Shown here piece by piece: positions 35,393 to 45,378 of a stretch of 64,000 nt of DNA. Under the pieces are notes generated by a model. It was given only the letters and a program-made list of their open reading frames with translations. It ran no database searches and was not told the DNA's origin. Within the stretch, counting starts at the first letter, position 1; every line of letters begins with the position of its first letter. Origin of the DNA: Winogradskyella haliclonae (GTDB taxonomy: Bacteria; Bacteroidota; Bacteroidia; Flavobacteriales; Flavobacteriaceae); assembly GCF_014635865.1 (NCBI RefSeq), contig NZ_BMDQ01000003.1, positions 310,001 through 374,000 on the forward strand. The letters run 5' to 3'. The position numbers and the translations under genes were made by a program.

Positions 35393-35746
35393 ATGATAAT
35401 TAAAGAACAAGTACAAAAAATGGACGCCATAGTTTCACAAGGCGCTATAGTAGATGCTGTGAAAGAATTTTTCGCAGACCATGCAAACACCTCAGATTAT
35501 GGAAATGGCGGAACAACTGGAAAATCAGAAATGATTGCAAAAATGGAAGGTTTTGCTGGGGCTATCGCTAAAGTAAATGGCATTACGCATCATCACTCAA
35601 TAGTTGATGGAAATGTATCAGCATCAGAATTTACATTCGATTTTGACATGAAAGATGGTAGTAAAATCTACTGGCACGAAATCATTCGTAGAATCTGGAA
35701 TGATGAAGGCAAAGTAATTCATGAAGAATATTTCAACGCAGAATAA
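35393..35746 (+). CDS. SnoaL-like (NTF2-fold) small protein
   Basis: 117 residues. The sequence pattern (helix with QGAIVDAVKEFFADHANTSDY, then strands with HHHSIVDGNVSASEFTFDF, DGSKIYWHEIIRRIW) is that of the NTF2/SnoaL fold used by small ligand-binding or polyketide-cyclase-like proteins. No signal peptide, so cytosolic. First gene of a three-gene run with the YHS-domain and SPW-type genes; the gap to the next gene is 28 bp. Substrate unknown. Confidence 0.8.
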   Translation: MIIKEQVQKMDAIVSQGAIVDAVKEFFADHANTSDYGNGGTTGKSEMIAKMEGFAGAIAKVNGITHHHSIVDGNVSASEFTFDFDMKDGSKIYWHEIIRRIWNDEGKVIHEEYFNAE

Positions 35747-35774
35747 TTTTAATAACACTAAATACATAGAAAAA

Positions 35775-36245
35775 ATGAAAACTTTAAAAACAATAGTATT
35801 AGCATTCACCTTAATACTAACAGCATCGTTGTCTGCACAAGATAAAATGGCAAACAACTTAGACAATAGCAATATTGCACTCCAAGGTTATAGTCCTGTA
35901 TCCTATTTAGACTTAGGACTTGCACAAATTGGTAATAAAAATTATAAGTCAGAATATAAGAAAGTAACATATTACTTTACATCTAAAGAGCAAAAAGCAA
36001 CTTTTGATAAAAACCCAGCTAAATATATGCCGCAATATGGAGGTTTCTGCGCTTTCGGAACTTATGCTGGTGCTAAATTTAGAGTAGATCCAAACAAATT
36101 TATAGTAGAGGATGGAAAGTATTATCTGTACTTAAAAAATGTAGAATTAGATGCAAAGCAATTATGGTTAGCAGAAAACAATCATAGTAAACTAAAGAGC
36201 ATTGCTGATAAAAATTGGAAAAAGCTTAGTAAAACTCATAATTAA
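35775..36245 (+). CDS. secreted YHS-domain protein
   Basis: 156 residues from the ATG at 35775, which begins a clear signal peptide (LKTIVLAFTLILTASLSAQ). A longer in-frame start at 35721 overlaps the SnoaL-like gene and would hide the signal, so it is not used. The YHS-like core GYSPVSYLD ... KKVTYYFTSKEQKATFDKNPAKYMPQYGGFCAFG (positions about 36-100) matches the family, often linked to metal or heme handling. Middle gene of the operon. Confidence 0.85.
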   Translation: MKTLKTIVLAFTLILTASLSAQDKMANNLDNSNIALQGYSPVSYLDLGLAQIGNKNYKSEYKKVTYYFTSKEQKATFDKNPAKYMPQYGGFCAFGTYAGAKFRVDPNKFIVEDGKYYLYLKNVELDAKQLWLAENNHSKLKSIADKNWKKLSKTHN

Positions 36246-36272
36246 GTGATTGATTATAAATAACTAAAAATC

Positions 36273-36626
36273 ATGAAATTCGTAACCAAAAGAATACACG
36301 CCTTTTTAGATTACCCAGTAGCTATTGCTTTGATAATACTACCTTTTTTATTAGGCTTAGGAGACTCTAATTCGTTAGCAGTAACGCTTTCTGTAGCCAC
36401 AGGAATAGCAGCCTTTATATTGACGCTTTTAACAGATCATCATCTAGGCATATTTAAAGTAATCTCTTATAAAGTGCATTTAATTGTAGATTTTATAGTT
36501 GCAATTGTATTCATCGTTGCACCTTTTATCTTTTCATTTGAAGGTATAGATGCATATTATTACTGGATTAATGGCGTTGCAGTACTTACAGTAGTAAGTT
36601 TACACAAATCGGAAGCTGCACTTTAA
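36273..36626 (+). CDS. SPW-repeat-like membrane protein
   Basis: 117 residues with four hydrophobic helices (about 15-30, 36-55, 65-85, 92-110). The order of helices and the HAFLDYPVAIALIILPFLLG start and VHLIVDFIVAIVFIVAPFIF repeat indicate two SPW-type helix pairs. Function unknown. Third gene of the SnoaL/YHS run, 27 bp after the YHS gene. A hairpin at 36646-36680 ends the unit. Confidence 0.75.
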   Translation: MKFVTKRIHAFLDYPVAIALIILPFLLGLGDSNSLAVTLSVATGIAAFILTLLTDHHLGIFKVISYKVHLIVDFIVAIVFIVAPFIFSFEGIDAYYYWINGVAVLTVVSLHKSEAAL

Positions 36627-36645
36627 GACCTAAAAACAATGACTA

Positions 36646-36680
36646 AAGGCGATTTGAATTAAACCTCAAATCGCTTTTTC
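36646..36680. terminator. bidirectional terminator between SPW-like and DUF3820 genes
   Basis: AAGGCGATTTGA and TCAAATCGCTTTTT pair around an 8-nt loop, with a T tract. The gene pair is convergent. Confidence 0.8.
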
Positions 36681-36693
36681 TTATTTACAAATA

Positions 36694-36918
36694 CTAAAAC
36701 TCTCGGCGTATCGTATAAATCAATTCTTCCAATCCGTTGATTTTAATATCGTACATCTGTTGCATCATGTCACCTAATTTTCCTTTTGGGAATCCTTTTT
36801 GCTTAAACCATGTGTAATAATACTCAGGAATATCAACCAGATATTGATCTTTATATTTACCAAACGGCATTTTGTATTTGGCAAGCTCTATTAAAGCCTC
36901 CTTATTACCTGATAACAT
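36694..36918 (-). CDS. DUF3820 family protein
   Basis: 74 residues with the family's MPFGKYKDQYLVDIPEYYYTWFKQKGFPKGKLGD core (here about 17-50). Family members are small proteins of unknown role, proposed by similarity to bind nucleic acid. Directly behind the DUF922 gene (TAAATG), so co-transcribed with it. Confidence 0.85.
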   Translation of the reverse strand: MLSGNKEALIELAKYKMPFGKYKDQYLVDIPEYYYTWFKQKGFPKGKLGDMMQQMYDIKINGLEELIYTIRREF

Positions 36919-37464
36919 TTACTGTGTTTTAAAAGCTTCCAGCTTTTTAAGTTCTTGAGCTATTAAAATATTCCAAGCAGTTTGTTTTTCTCTATTTATA
37001 GAGTGATTGGTTTCTTCGTCGTATAAGTTCTGCATTTTAGAAGACGCCAAACTTATGGATTTATACAAATCATTGAGTTGGTTTCGCAGACTTGAAGATG
37101 CTTTGATTCTACTTATTTGCTCACGAAATTTTCTAGCATGTAATTCCGTTATATCAAAATGCAATTGTTCATGCTTTAATATGTGAGGTGAAGCATCTTC
37201 TGGTTTATACCATGATTCTGATGGATAAAACAAACACTCTACGGTGGTAGTAAAATCAGTAATTCTGTCTCCTGTTTTGCCAATAGAGAATCCAAACGTA
37301 ATCCCAGAAGCTGTTAATGCAGCGGCATCTGTGTTTTGATTTGGTATACCTTTAAAATCTTTCCAAACTAAAGGTTTATTTGCATTCCATGAGAAGGTCT
37401 CTAAATCTTCATTTTGGCTAAAAGCTATAGACGTAAATAAAAGGAGTGCGAAAAAAGTTTTCAT
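36919..37464 (-). CDS. DUF922 family secreted protein, probable zinc protease
   Basis: 181 residues with a signal peptide (about 1-17, ending AFSQ). The segment KHEQLHFDITELHARK (about 109-124) contains an HExxH-like zinc motif (H-E-Q-L-H) with a third possible ligand further on, as in DUF922 proteins that are classed as putative zinc-dependent peptidases. No substrate known. First gene of a pair with DUF3820. Confidence 0.85.
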   Translation of the reverse strand: MKTFFALLLFTSIAFSQNEDLETFSWNANKPLVWKDFKGIPNQNTDAAALTASGITFGFSIGKTGDRITDFTTTVECLFYPSESWYKPEDASPHILKHEQLHFDITELHARKFREQISRIKASSSLRNQLNDLYKSISLASSKMQNLYDEETNHSINREKQTAWNILIAQELKKLEAFKTQ

Positions 37465-37546
37465 TGATGATGATTTTCAATTAAAACGATGGCAAATAAT
37501 TCTTATTGTAATTTAGAGCTTAATGCTAAATCAAAATGATAGAAAC

Positions 37547-39469
37547 TTAATTAACCGCTACAATTTTAAGATTGTCGTACCTAACAATATAAGTTGCTTC
37601 GTTTACATAGCCCCCAAATGTCTTCTTGGTATAACGGAATTTGTTCTCAATATACTCTGTTGCCGATTCATCATCAGAATTTGGTAAACCATCATCGTTA
37701 GATGCTAAACGCAATAATATATCTAAGGTTAAATCAAACCCACGAGTAGCATATTTACTTGGTGTTAAGCCATATCTAGACTTATACATACTTACAAATC
37801 CATTTGCAGCATCCGTATCGTATTGCTTATTAATAGTAGCATAATGAAACTTAAGATTAGACAAATGATAATTGTTGTCTGGGTCTTTACTTTCAAAAGC
37901 TCTGCTCTTATCTGTAGTTGTTAAAATGATTTCAATATCGTCAACCGATAGCCCATTTAAAAGACTAATAATACTAGATCCAAAAGACATATCATCTGTT
38001 TCTAAGAAAACAATATTCTTACCTTTTTTAAAAAGTCCTTCAAACGTCGTAGGATAAATAAAATACTCATCTTTTCCTTTGTCCTTACCTTTTTTAGTTA
38101 TCTCAGAAAACAATTGCTTAGCAGCAGGGAATTCTCTTTTAAGGGTATTACTTATTGGCTTATGTTTCTGATCCGCAATAATAACAACTTGAGCTTTGGT
38201 ACTATCCGTTTTAATATAATTAATCATTTTTTGTGCCAATATCTTTTTATCTGGAATGGTTTGATACACATTTCCTGATACTTTTGAAGGCATTGCTAAT
38301 GGAGCAAAAACAGGAACAGCATCGCTTCTTACCTCAGCTGCAAAACGGTCGAACGTTTTGGACATCATTGGCCCGATTACGGCATCGTAATCAGAAAAAT
38401 CTTCGCGACTTGTTATGTTAACAATCTCTGAGGTTCTATTTTCTGTATCAAACACCTTCAAATCGGTAGAAATCCCTAAATGTTTTGCAGAATCTAGAGC
38501 CATTAAAACACCAGAATGAAAGTCTAAAGCTGTGCTTAAAACTCTATCAGATTTCATCATAGCTTTTACCTCAGCAACAGAATCTAAATCAATTCTATGC
38601 AGCTTAAATGGTAATAATACTGCCAATCTTTTTGTTGAAGTATTCGTAATATTATCTCTTAAATCTGTAATATTATAGTCTTCGTCAGCTACGGTAGTAA
38701 TTGTCTCTACATCCGAAGGTACTTTAAGTACCATACCTGCTTTTAAACCAGATTCAGCAAGCCCAGGATTCAATTCTTCTAATTCTTCTTGTGTTAAACC
38801 CAACTTTACTTTTAGTCTGAAGAACCCTTCCTTTGGTTGTACTTCATAGTAATTAAATGCTGTATCTGTTGTTTTCTCTTCGTTATTTGCAATATTGGGA
38901 ACATTTAAGGCATCACCTGGCTGTATAACGTCCTTCATATCTGGGTTTAAAGCTTCTAATTCTTGTACTGTAATTCCAAATTTATACGCAATACGCCATT
39001 TACCTTCACTTGGCAAAACGGTATACTTCTTTATCGTATTAGATAATGTTTGTTTTGATATTACAGTCTTAAATCGTGGTATTCTAATTCTATCGCCTCG
39101 TCTTAAATTTTCAGAATATAATCTTGGATTGGCTTTTTTAATATCATCTTCACTGACATTATATTTCTTTGATAAGCCGTACAGTGTTTCTTTTCGTTTT
39201 ACTTTATGCTTTTTATAATCAATAACCTCTTTAGACGCTTCAACTATTGGGTCATTTTTTACTTTAGAATTTGGAATAATTAAAGTTGTATTTGGTCCAA
39301 AATTAGTTTTAGCATCTGGATTTAATGCCAGAATATCGAAAGGTGTTACCAAATATGCTTTAGCTATACTCTCTATAGTTTCACCAGTCTTTACTTTATG
39401 CGTCTTATAATTTTGTGCGTTAAGACTAATAGTAAAAACGGAGAGTAAGATGATTAAAAATTGCTTCAT
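37547..39469 (-). CDS. LysM-repeat protein with receptor-like C-terminal domain
   Basis: 640 residues. Signal peptide about 1-18, then four LysM-type repeats (about 20-65, 85-130, 145-190 and 203-250), e.g. HKVKTGETIESIAKAY and HKVKRKETLYGLSKKYNV, which bind peptidoglycan. The rest (about 285-640) has the two-lobe look of a periplasmic-binding (PBP1-like) fold, with VLLPFKL, DAVIGPMMS and RGFDLTLDILLRLAS. Likely a periplasmic cell-wall receptor or stabilising protein. Downstream of guaA by 38 bp on the same strand. Confidence 0.85.
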   Translation of the reverse strand: MKQFLIILLSVFTISLNAQNYKTHKVKTGETIESIAKAYLVTPFDILALNPDAKTNFGPNTTLIIPNSKVKNDPIVEASKEVIDYKKHKVKRKETLYGLSKKYNVSEDDIKKANPRLYSENLRRGDRIRIPRFKTVISKQTLSNTIKKYTVLPSEGKWRIAYKFGITVQELEALNPDMKDVIQPGDALNVPNIANNEEKTTDTAFNYYEVQPKEGFFRLKVKLGLTQEELEELNPGLAESGLKAGMVLKVPSDVETITTVADEDYNITDLRDNITNTSTKRLAVLLPFKLHRIDLDSVAEVKAMMKSDRVLSTALDFHSGVLMALDSAKHLGISTDLKVFDTENRTSEIVNITSREDFSDYDAVIGPMMSKTFDRFAAEVRSDAVPVFAPLAMPSKVSGNVYQTIPDKKILAQKMINYIKTDSTKAQVVIIADQKHKPISNTLKREFPAAKQLFSEITKKGKDKGKDEYFIYPTTFEGLFKKGKNIVFLETDDMSFGSSIISLLNGLSVDDIEIILTTTDKSRAFESKDPDNNYHLSNLKFHYATINKQYDTDAANGFVSMYKSRYGLTPSKYATRGFDLTLDILLRLASNDDGLPNSDDESATEYIENKFRYTKKTFGGYVNEATYIVRYDNLKIVAVN

Positions 39470-39507
39470 AACTATTTAAAAAATTAGAACTTAAAATAGT
39501 TCATTTT

Positions 39508-41043
39508 CTATTCCCATTCTATAGTTGCTGGTGGTTTTGAACTGATATCATATACAACTCTATTTACACCTTTCACTTTATTTATTATCTCATTTGAGGT
39601 TTTCTGTAAAAACTCATAAGGTAAATTTACCCAATCTGCCGTCATACCATCAGTACTTTCTACAGCTCTAAGTGCTACACATTTTTCGTAAGTACGCTCA
39701 TCTCCCATCACACCTACACTATTAACTGGTAGTAATATTGCACCAGCTTGCCAAACCTTGTCATACAAATTCCAAGAACGTAGATTATTAATAAAAACAG
39801 CATCGACTTCTTGTAATATACGAACTTTCTCTGGCGTTAGATCTCCAAGAATCCTAATAGCCAATCCAGGTCCAGGAAATGGATGACGTCCTAATAACCC
39901 TTTGTCCATATTCATAGAAGCCCCAACACGTCTTACTTCATCTTTAAATAATGCCTTTAATGGCTCAACCACTTTAAGTTTCATAAAATCTGGCAATCCA
40001 CCAACATTATGATGACTCTTAATTGTTGCACTTGGTCCACCAGTTGCCGATACACTTTCTATAACATCTGGATAAATTGTTCCTTGTGCTAACCACTTCA
40101 CGTCTTTAATCAAGTGTGCTTCATCATCAAAAACCTCAATAAACATAGCGCCTATGGTCTTTCGTTTCTCCTCTGGGTCACTCTTTCCTGCTAAGGCTTC
40201 CAAAAAGCGTGCCGAAGCATCTACACCCTTAACGTTAAGCCCCATACCTTCGTACTGCTTGAGTACATCGGTAAATTCATTTTTACGTAACAAACCATTA
40301 TTTACAAAGATGCAATACAGATTTTCTCCAATTGCTTTATGTAATAACATTGCTGCTACAGAAGAATCTACACCTCCTGATAAACCAAGAACGACTTTAT
40401 CGTTTCCTAATTGTGCTTTAAGCACATCAACTGTTTCGTCTACAAAAGCATTTGGTGTCCAATCCTGATTAAGTCTCGCAATTCTTACAAGAAAATTTTC
40501 GAGTAATTGCTTTCCATCTGTGGTATGATAAACTTCAGGATGAAACTGAATAGCATAAGTATCTTCGCCTTCAATTTTATAAGCAGCGTTTTCTACATCT
40601 GCTGTACTTGCTAGTAAAGTGCCTCCAGTAGGCAATTTCTTAATGGTATCACTATGACTCATCCAAACTTGACTGCCTTCTGATATGTTTTCAAAAAAAG
40701 CTTCGTCTTCTTTTACAAAACCTAGATTTGCACGACCATACTCTCTTGTATTGGATTCTGCCACTTCTCCACCAGAAAAGTGTGCTAAATATTGTGCACC
40801 GTAACAAACGGCTAACATTGGTTTTTTTCCACGGATATTAGACAAATCTGGATGAAGCACTTCTTCACCTCTCACAGAGTTTGGACTACCCGATAAAACG
40901 ACAGCTTTAAAACTGTCAGAATCTGAAGGAATTTTGTTGAATGGATGTATCTCGCAATAGATGTTTAACTCTCTAACGCGACGCGCAATAAGCTGTGTGT
41001 ATTGCGACCCGAAATCTAAAATAAGGACTTTGTTGTGTTGCAT
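39508..41043 (-). CDS. guaA: GMP synthase
   Basis: 511 residues from the ATG at 41043. Converts XMP to GMP using glutamine. Class I glutaminase domain first (nucleophile in AVCYGAQYL), then the ATP pyrophosphatase loop [12 protein letters not shown] (about 225-236) and the dimerisation domain ending IEWE. A TTG two codons upstream is not needed: the -7 element TATTTTTG at 41047-41054 ends 3 nt before the ATG, so the transcript probably begins at it. Confidence 0.98.
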   Translation of the reverse strand: MQHNKVLILDFGSQYTQLIARRVRELNIYCEIHPFNKIPSDSDSFKAVVLSGSPNSVRGEEVLHPDLSNIRGKKPMLAVCYGAQYLAHFSGGEVAESNTREYGRANLGFVKEDEAFFENISEGSQVWMSHSDTIKKLPTGGTLLASTADVENAAYKIEGEDTYAIQFHPEVYHTTDGKQLLENFLVRIARLNQDWTPNAFVDETVDVLKAQLGNDKVVLGLSGGVDSSVAAMLLHKAIGENLYCIFVNNGLLRKNEFTDVLKQYEGMGLNVKGVDASARFLEALAGKSDPEEKRKTIGAMFIEVFDDEAHLIKDVKWLAQGTIYPDVIESVSATGGPSATIKSHHNVGGLPDFMKLKVVEPLKALFKDEVRRVGASMNMDKGLLGRHPFPGPGLAIRILGDLTPEKVRILQEVDAVFINNLRSWNLYDKVWQAGAILLPVNSVGVMGDERTYEKCVALRAVESTDGMTADWVNLPYEFLQKTSNEIINKVKGVNRVVYDISSKPPATIEWE

Positions 41044-41046
41044 GCA

Positions 41047-41054
41047 CAAAAATA
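41047..41054 (-). promoter_or_regulatory. -7 element abutting the guaA start codon
   Basis: TATTTTTG on the minus strand, then TGC, then ATG. Exact TAnnTTTG match; the message would be leaderless. Confidence 0.55.
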
Positions 41055-41129
41055 GAAATAGATTTTAGATTGGAAATTACGATTCGGGATTTTTTGAAGA
41101 ATTTTTAATCCTTTTTATTAACAGCAAAA

Positions 41130-42725
41130 TTATATCGTTAAAATCGTAAAATCACCTTCTAATGGCTCTAAAGATTTTAATAACTCGGGGATTAACACTT
41201 CTCCGAATTCTAAATATAATTCTGAAAAATTTGTATTTCGTTCTTGTAAGCTATTATTAGGAAATAATTGTTCTTGTAATTCTGTAGCTCTAGCTATTTG
41301 ATCTGCAAGTTTTCTCTTTTGGGCTTTTAGTAATCGTTTTTCAAGATGCTGAAGCCCTTTGAGTTGCTTTTTTTCTTGTGCTTCTACTGCACCTAAAAAA
41401 GACTTATCGGTATCTTTTGCAAGTTGATGTAATCCTACAAATTGATGCTTTAAATGTTCTGTCTGTTCAGAAAAATCAATATTAATATTTGATATTTTTC
41501 GAACACGTTTATTAATAAAACTATCGCGCTTCAGAAATAAATCAGTATCCGTAATATCTAAACTTTGTTGTTTTCTAGCTTGTTTTTCAGTTTTGATTAA
41601 TACCGAATTACGCAATAACAATATTGGAAAAGTAACATTTTGGGCTTCAAAATTAGACTTTAACTGAAACCAATATGCCATTTCACCGCCGCCTCCAATG
41701 TAGCATAGGTTTGGTAAAATTACTTCTTGGTATATTGGACGCATAATTACGTTTGGTGAAAAACGCTCAGGCATCTCATCGAGATGTTTTAGTAATTCAC
41801 CCTTATTCCAAGTAAGATTTGTAGTATTGACTTTAAATACATTATCTTCAAAAACAATGCGTTCACGTAGATTTTCATCCAAATAAAAAAGATTTATTTC
41901 TCTAGGATTAACTTGAATTTTAAATCCTAACTTTTCAATATTTCTGTTAGTATCAGAAACCGCGTTAAAAGCAGTTTGTTCTAACAGTTCTTTTTTCATT
42001 TGCGGAATAAAAAGTTTTTTTAATTCTTTATCATCAGCATCCAAAACCACTAAACCGTATTCTGTAAAAAGAGCATTCGCTAAATAACGCGTTGCATCTG
42101 AAAGATTATTATGATTGATATAAGCTTCCTTAAACCAACTCTTTAAAGTATCTGCATGTCGTCCTGGCCCAAATTCGGCAGAAATAATATCCAATACATC
42201 ATCTAAACCTTCTGTATTAAAACGGCCTACTGCACCACCATCTTTTCTATTCCATTGTATTTTTTTTCCTCTAAAGTTGAAATAATTAATTTCATCAAAA
42301 TCATGATCTTCAGACGCCATCCAATAGATAGGTACAAAATTAAAATCTGGATAAGTGTCTTTAAGCTGTTTGGTAAGATTTATCGTAGAGATAATTTTGT
42401 GTAGAAAATATAATGGTCCCGTAAATAAATTTAATTGATGACCAGTAGTTATGGTAAACGTATTTTCTGATTGCAAGCTTTCAATATTCTGAAGTGTCAA
42501 TTCTGAAGCATCAGTACTTTGGTATTGCTGTTTTAACACATTTGCTAAAACGACTCTCGACTCTGGTGTAACAGACAACGCTTTTTCTTCAATTTGTTGT
42601 TTGAAATTTTCTAGCTTAGGAAAACGATGATACAATGGTTTCAACTCATGGTTTTCATCCAAATAATCACATATAAATGAAGAGAAATAATTTGTGTCTC
42701 TAAACGAAATACAGTCGGTTGGCAT
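41130..42725 (-). CDS. bshC: bacillithiol synthase BshC
   Basis: 531 residues from the ATG at 42725. Adds cysteine to glucosaminyl-malate in the last step of bacillithiol synthesis. Rossmann-like N-terminal part with FTITTGHQLNLFTGPLYFLHKI (about 107-128) and VPIYWMASEDHDFDEIN (about 150-166), a nucleotide site with GAVGRF, and a C-terminal coiled coil (about 445-505). Length normal for the family. A frame to 42773 exists but the shorter ATG start is conserved in position. Divergent from the M14 gene. Confidence 0.92.
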   Translation of the reverse strand: MPTDCISFRDTNYFSSFICDYLDENHELKPLYHRFPKLENFKQQIEEKALSVTPESRVVLANVLKQQYQSTDASELTLQNIESLQSENTFTITTGHQLNLFTGPLYFLHKIISTINLTKQLKDTYPDFNFVPIYWMASEDHDFDEINYFNFRGKKIQWNRKDGGAVGRFNTEGLDDVLDIISAEFGPGRHADTLKSWFKEAYINHNNLSDATRYLANALFTEYGLVVLDADDKELKKLFIPQMKKELLEQTAFNAVSDTNRNIEKLGFKIQVNPREINLFYLDENLRERIVFEDNVFKVNTTNLTWNKGELLKHLDEMPERFSPNVIMRPIYQEVILPNLCYIGGGGEMAYWFQLKSNFEAQNVTFPILLLRNSVLIKTEKQARKQQSLDITDTDLFLKRDSFINKRVRKISNINIDFSEQTEHLKHQFVGLHQLAKDTDKSFLGAVEAQEKKQLKGLQHLEKRLLKAQKRKLADQIARATELQEQLFPNNSLQERNTNFSELYLEFGEVLIPELLKSLEPLEGDFTILTI

Positions 42726-42837
42726 GTAATGGTTGTTATTAAGGTATAAATATACTGCAAGAGTAAAAGACAACTGCTAATTTTTAGTTAATATGATTAG
42801 GAAAACGATAAATCTCCTTCACAGTCTTTATTTTTAC

Positions 42838-42845
42838 TAGCTTTG
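42838..42845 (+). promoter_or_regulatory. -7 element of the M14/M16 peptidase operon
   Basis: TAGCTTTG matches TAnnTTTG, 20 nt before the ATG at 42866. The matching upstream box is weak (TTC at 42818-42820, 17 nt away). Confidence 0.55.
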
Positions 42846-42865
42846 AAGCTAAACTAAACAAAACT

Positions 42866-45346
42866 ATGCAAAGACTTCTATTTTTGGCATTATTCCTTTT
42901 TGGAATAAGCTTTGGTTCTTTTTCACAGAATATTCCATCTCCAGGTGAATTTTTAGGTTATCCAATAGGCACGCAATTTAGTAGGCACCATCAAGTACTT
43001 GATTACTTTAAAGCTGTAGCTAAAGCCACGCCAAATCAAGTTAAGATTGAAAAATATGGCGAAACATATGAGCGTCGCACACTTAGTCTGGCCTTTATTT
43101 CTAGTGAAGAAAACATCAGAAATTTAGATGAGATTAGGGAGAACAATCTTAAAAACGCAGGTTTATTAAATGGCCAAGTCAATAATCTTGAAGTTGCCAT
43201 TGTTTGGTTAAGTTATAATGTACATGGTAATGAGGCCTCAAGTTCTGAAGCTTCGATGCTTACACTCTACAAGCTACTTACCGAAAAACAAGAGTGGCTA
43301 AAAAATACGGTTGTCATTATCGACCCGTGTATCAACCCTGATGGTCGTGACCGTTATGTCAATTGGTTTAATGAAACTGCTAGTCAACCATACGATATAG
43401 ACCAACAAGCTAGTGAACACAATGAGCCATGGCCTGGTGGTAGACCTAACCATTATCTTTTTGATTTAAACAGAGATTGGGCATGGGCAAGCCAGGTAGA
43501 ATCGGCTTCAAGACTAAAAGCATACAACAAATGGATGCCACATATTCATGTGGATTTTCATGAGCAAGGCATCAACGAACCTTACTATTTTGCGCCAGCT
43601 GCAGAACCATTTCATGAAATTATTTCAGATTTTCAACGGAACTTTCAGACTGAAATAGGGAAAAACCATGCTAAATATTTTGATGAAGAAGGTTGGTTAT
43701 TTTTTACTAGAGAACGCTTTGATTTATTTTACCCTAGTTATGGCGACACCTATCCAACTTATATGGGAGCTATTGGTATGACCTATGAGCAAGGTGGTCA
43801 TGGACGTGCAGGTTTAGGCATCTTGAACGACGAAGGGCATGTCTTAACTTTAGTAGAACGTTTAACACACCATACCACAACAGGTTTATCTACAGTTGAA
43901 ATAGCTTCAAAAAATGCAAAACGCTTGAATGACGAATTTTCAAAATTCTTTGATAATTCTGGATTGAAATATAAGAGTTATGTTCTAAATGGCAATCCCG
44001 ATAAAATTAGCAGTCTAAAAACACTTTTAGACAAACATGAGATTCAATATCAAAACGCGACATCAAGTAAAGTTAGTGGTTATAATTATGCAACAGGTAA
44101 ACAAGGTAGCTTGAATACTGATGCCAATACTTTAGTCGTTCATAGCGACCAACCAAAAGGAAAAATGGTAAAAGTTTTGTTTGAACCAAATGCAAAACTT
44201 ACCGACTCACTAACGTATGACATAACTGCGTGGAGTATGCCTTATGCCTATGGTTTAGATGCAATAGCGAGCACATCAAAAGTTTCAAGCTCAAAAGCTT
44301 TAGATAAAAAAGAATACCAACCCTTAGCTGACGCTTATGGTTACGTCAGTGATTGGAACTCAATGAAAGATGCCAAATTTTTAGCATCGTTATTAAAAGC
44401 TAATTTCAGAGTGCGTTTTACAGAAAAGCCGTTTTCTTCTAACGGAAAAGACTTTGACCGAGGCTCATTAATTATTACTAAAGGTGATAATGCTAAAATG
44501 AAAAATATGCTTGAGACATTAAATACTATTGCAAAAAAGCATGACAAGCAACTCTCAACAATTACTACGGGATTCTCAAGAAGAACTCCAGATATTGGCT
44601 CGCCAGATATTAAACTCATTAACAAACAAAAAATTGCTATACTCTCTGGCGAAGGTACTTCATCCTTAAGTTATGGTGCTTTATGGCATTTCTTTGAGCA
44701 GCAATTACATTATCCAGTAACTTCAATAAACACTGATAATTTAAGCCTAACCAATCTAGATAAGTACAATATCCTTATCATGCCAAGTGGTTATTATGGT
44801 CGCATTTTAAATGACGACATGATGAAAACCTTAAAAGATTGGGTACGCTCTGGTGGTAAAGTTATTGCCATTGATGCTGCATTAAGAAGTTTTGCTGGCA
44901 AAGAAGGGTTTAACTTAAAATACAAGCAAAATGAAAACAATGAGGAATCAGATAACCTAATTCCTTACGATGAGCGCGAGCGTCAATATGTGAACAATAT
45001 GATTACTGGCGCCATCTTTAAAAGCAATGTAGATACCACCCATCCTATGGCTTTTGGCTATGACAACGATTATTTCACTTTAAAAATCGGTAGCTCCACC
45101 TATGATTTATTGAATGGTGGCTACAATGTGAGTCATATTAGTAATACAAATGCGTTTTCTGGTTTTGCTGGAAAAAATGCACTAAACAATCTACAAAATA
45201 CGTTAGTATTTGGAGAAGAGCGTATGGGTAGCGGAAGCTTTATTTATATGGCTGATAATCCTATGTTTAGAAGCTTCTGGGAAAACGGTAAACTATTTTT
45301 AGTCAATTCCATTTTCTTTGTTAACAACAACGCATTCGAATTATAA
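42866..45346 (+). CDS. secreted M14 family metallocarboxypeptidase
   Basis: 826 residues. Signal peptide about 1-20 (ending SFSQ). Zinc ligands H120 and E123 are in YNVHGNEASSSE, and the third His is H232 in VDFHEQG, so the catalytic domain (about 35-330) is complete. A second region of about 480 residues with a glutamine-amidotransferase-like or Rossmann appearance (KIAILSGEGTSSL, MPSGYYGRIL) is usual in this Bacteroidota subfamily. Followed after 32 bp by an M16 gene, so both peptidases are likely co-expressed. Confidence 0.92.
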   Translation: MQRLLFLALFLFGISFGSFSQNIPSPGEFLGYPIGTQFSRHHQVLDYFKAVAKATPNQVKIEKYGETYERRTLSLAFISSEENIRNLDEIRENNLKNAGLLNGQVNNLEVAIVWLSYNVHGNEASSSEASMLTLYKLLTEKQEWLKNTVVIIDPCINPDGRDRYVNWFNETASQPYDIDQQASEHNEPWPGGRPNHYLFDLNRDWAWASQVESASRLKAYNKWMPHIHVDFHEQGINEPYYFAPAAEPFHEIISDFQRNFQTEIGKNHAKYFDEEGWLFFTRERFDLFYPSYGDTYPTYMGAIGMTYEQGGHGRAGLGILNDEGHVLTLVERLTHHTTTGLSTVEIASKNAKRLNDEFSKFFDNSGLKYKSYVLNGNPDKISSLKTLLDKHEIQYQNATSSKVSGYNYATGKQGSLNTDANTLVVHSDQPKGKMVKVLFEPNAKLTDSLTYDITAWSMPYAYGLDAIASTSKVSSSKALDKKEYQPLADAYGYVSDWNSMKDAKFLASLLKANFRVRFTEKPFSSNGKDFDRGSLIITKGDNAKMKNMLETLNTIAKKHDKQLSTITTGFSRRTPDIGSPDIKLINKQKIAILSGEGTSSLSYGALWHFFEQQLHYPVTSINTDNLSLTNLDKYNILIMPSGYYGRILNDDMMKTLKDWVRSGGKVIAIDAALRSFAGKEGFNLKYKQNENNEESDNLIPYDERERQYVNNMITGAIFKSNVDTTHPMAFGYDNDYFTLKIGSSTYDLLNGGYNVSHISNTNAFSGFAGKNALNNLQNTLVFGEERMGSGSFIYMADNPMFRSFWENGKLFLVNSIFFVNNNAFEL

Positions 45347-45378
45347 AAAACTATACTATTCACTTAAACTACCAACTC

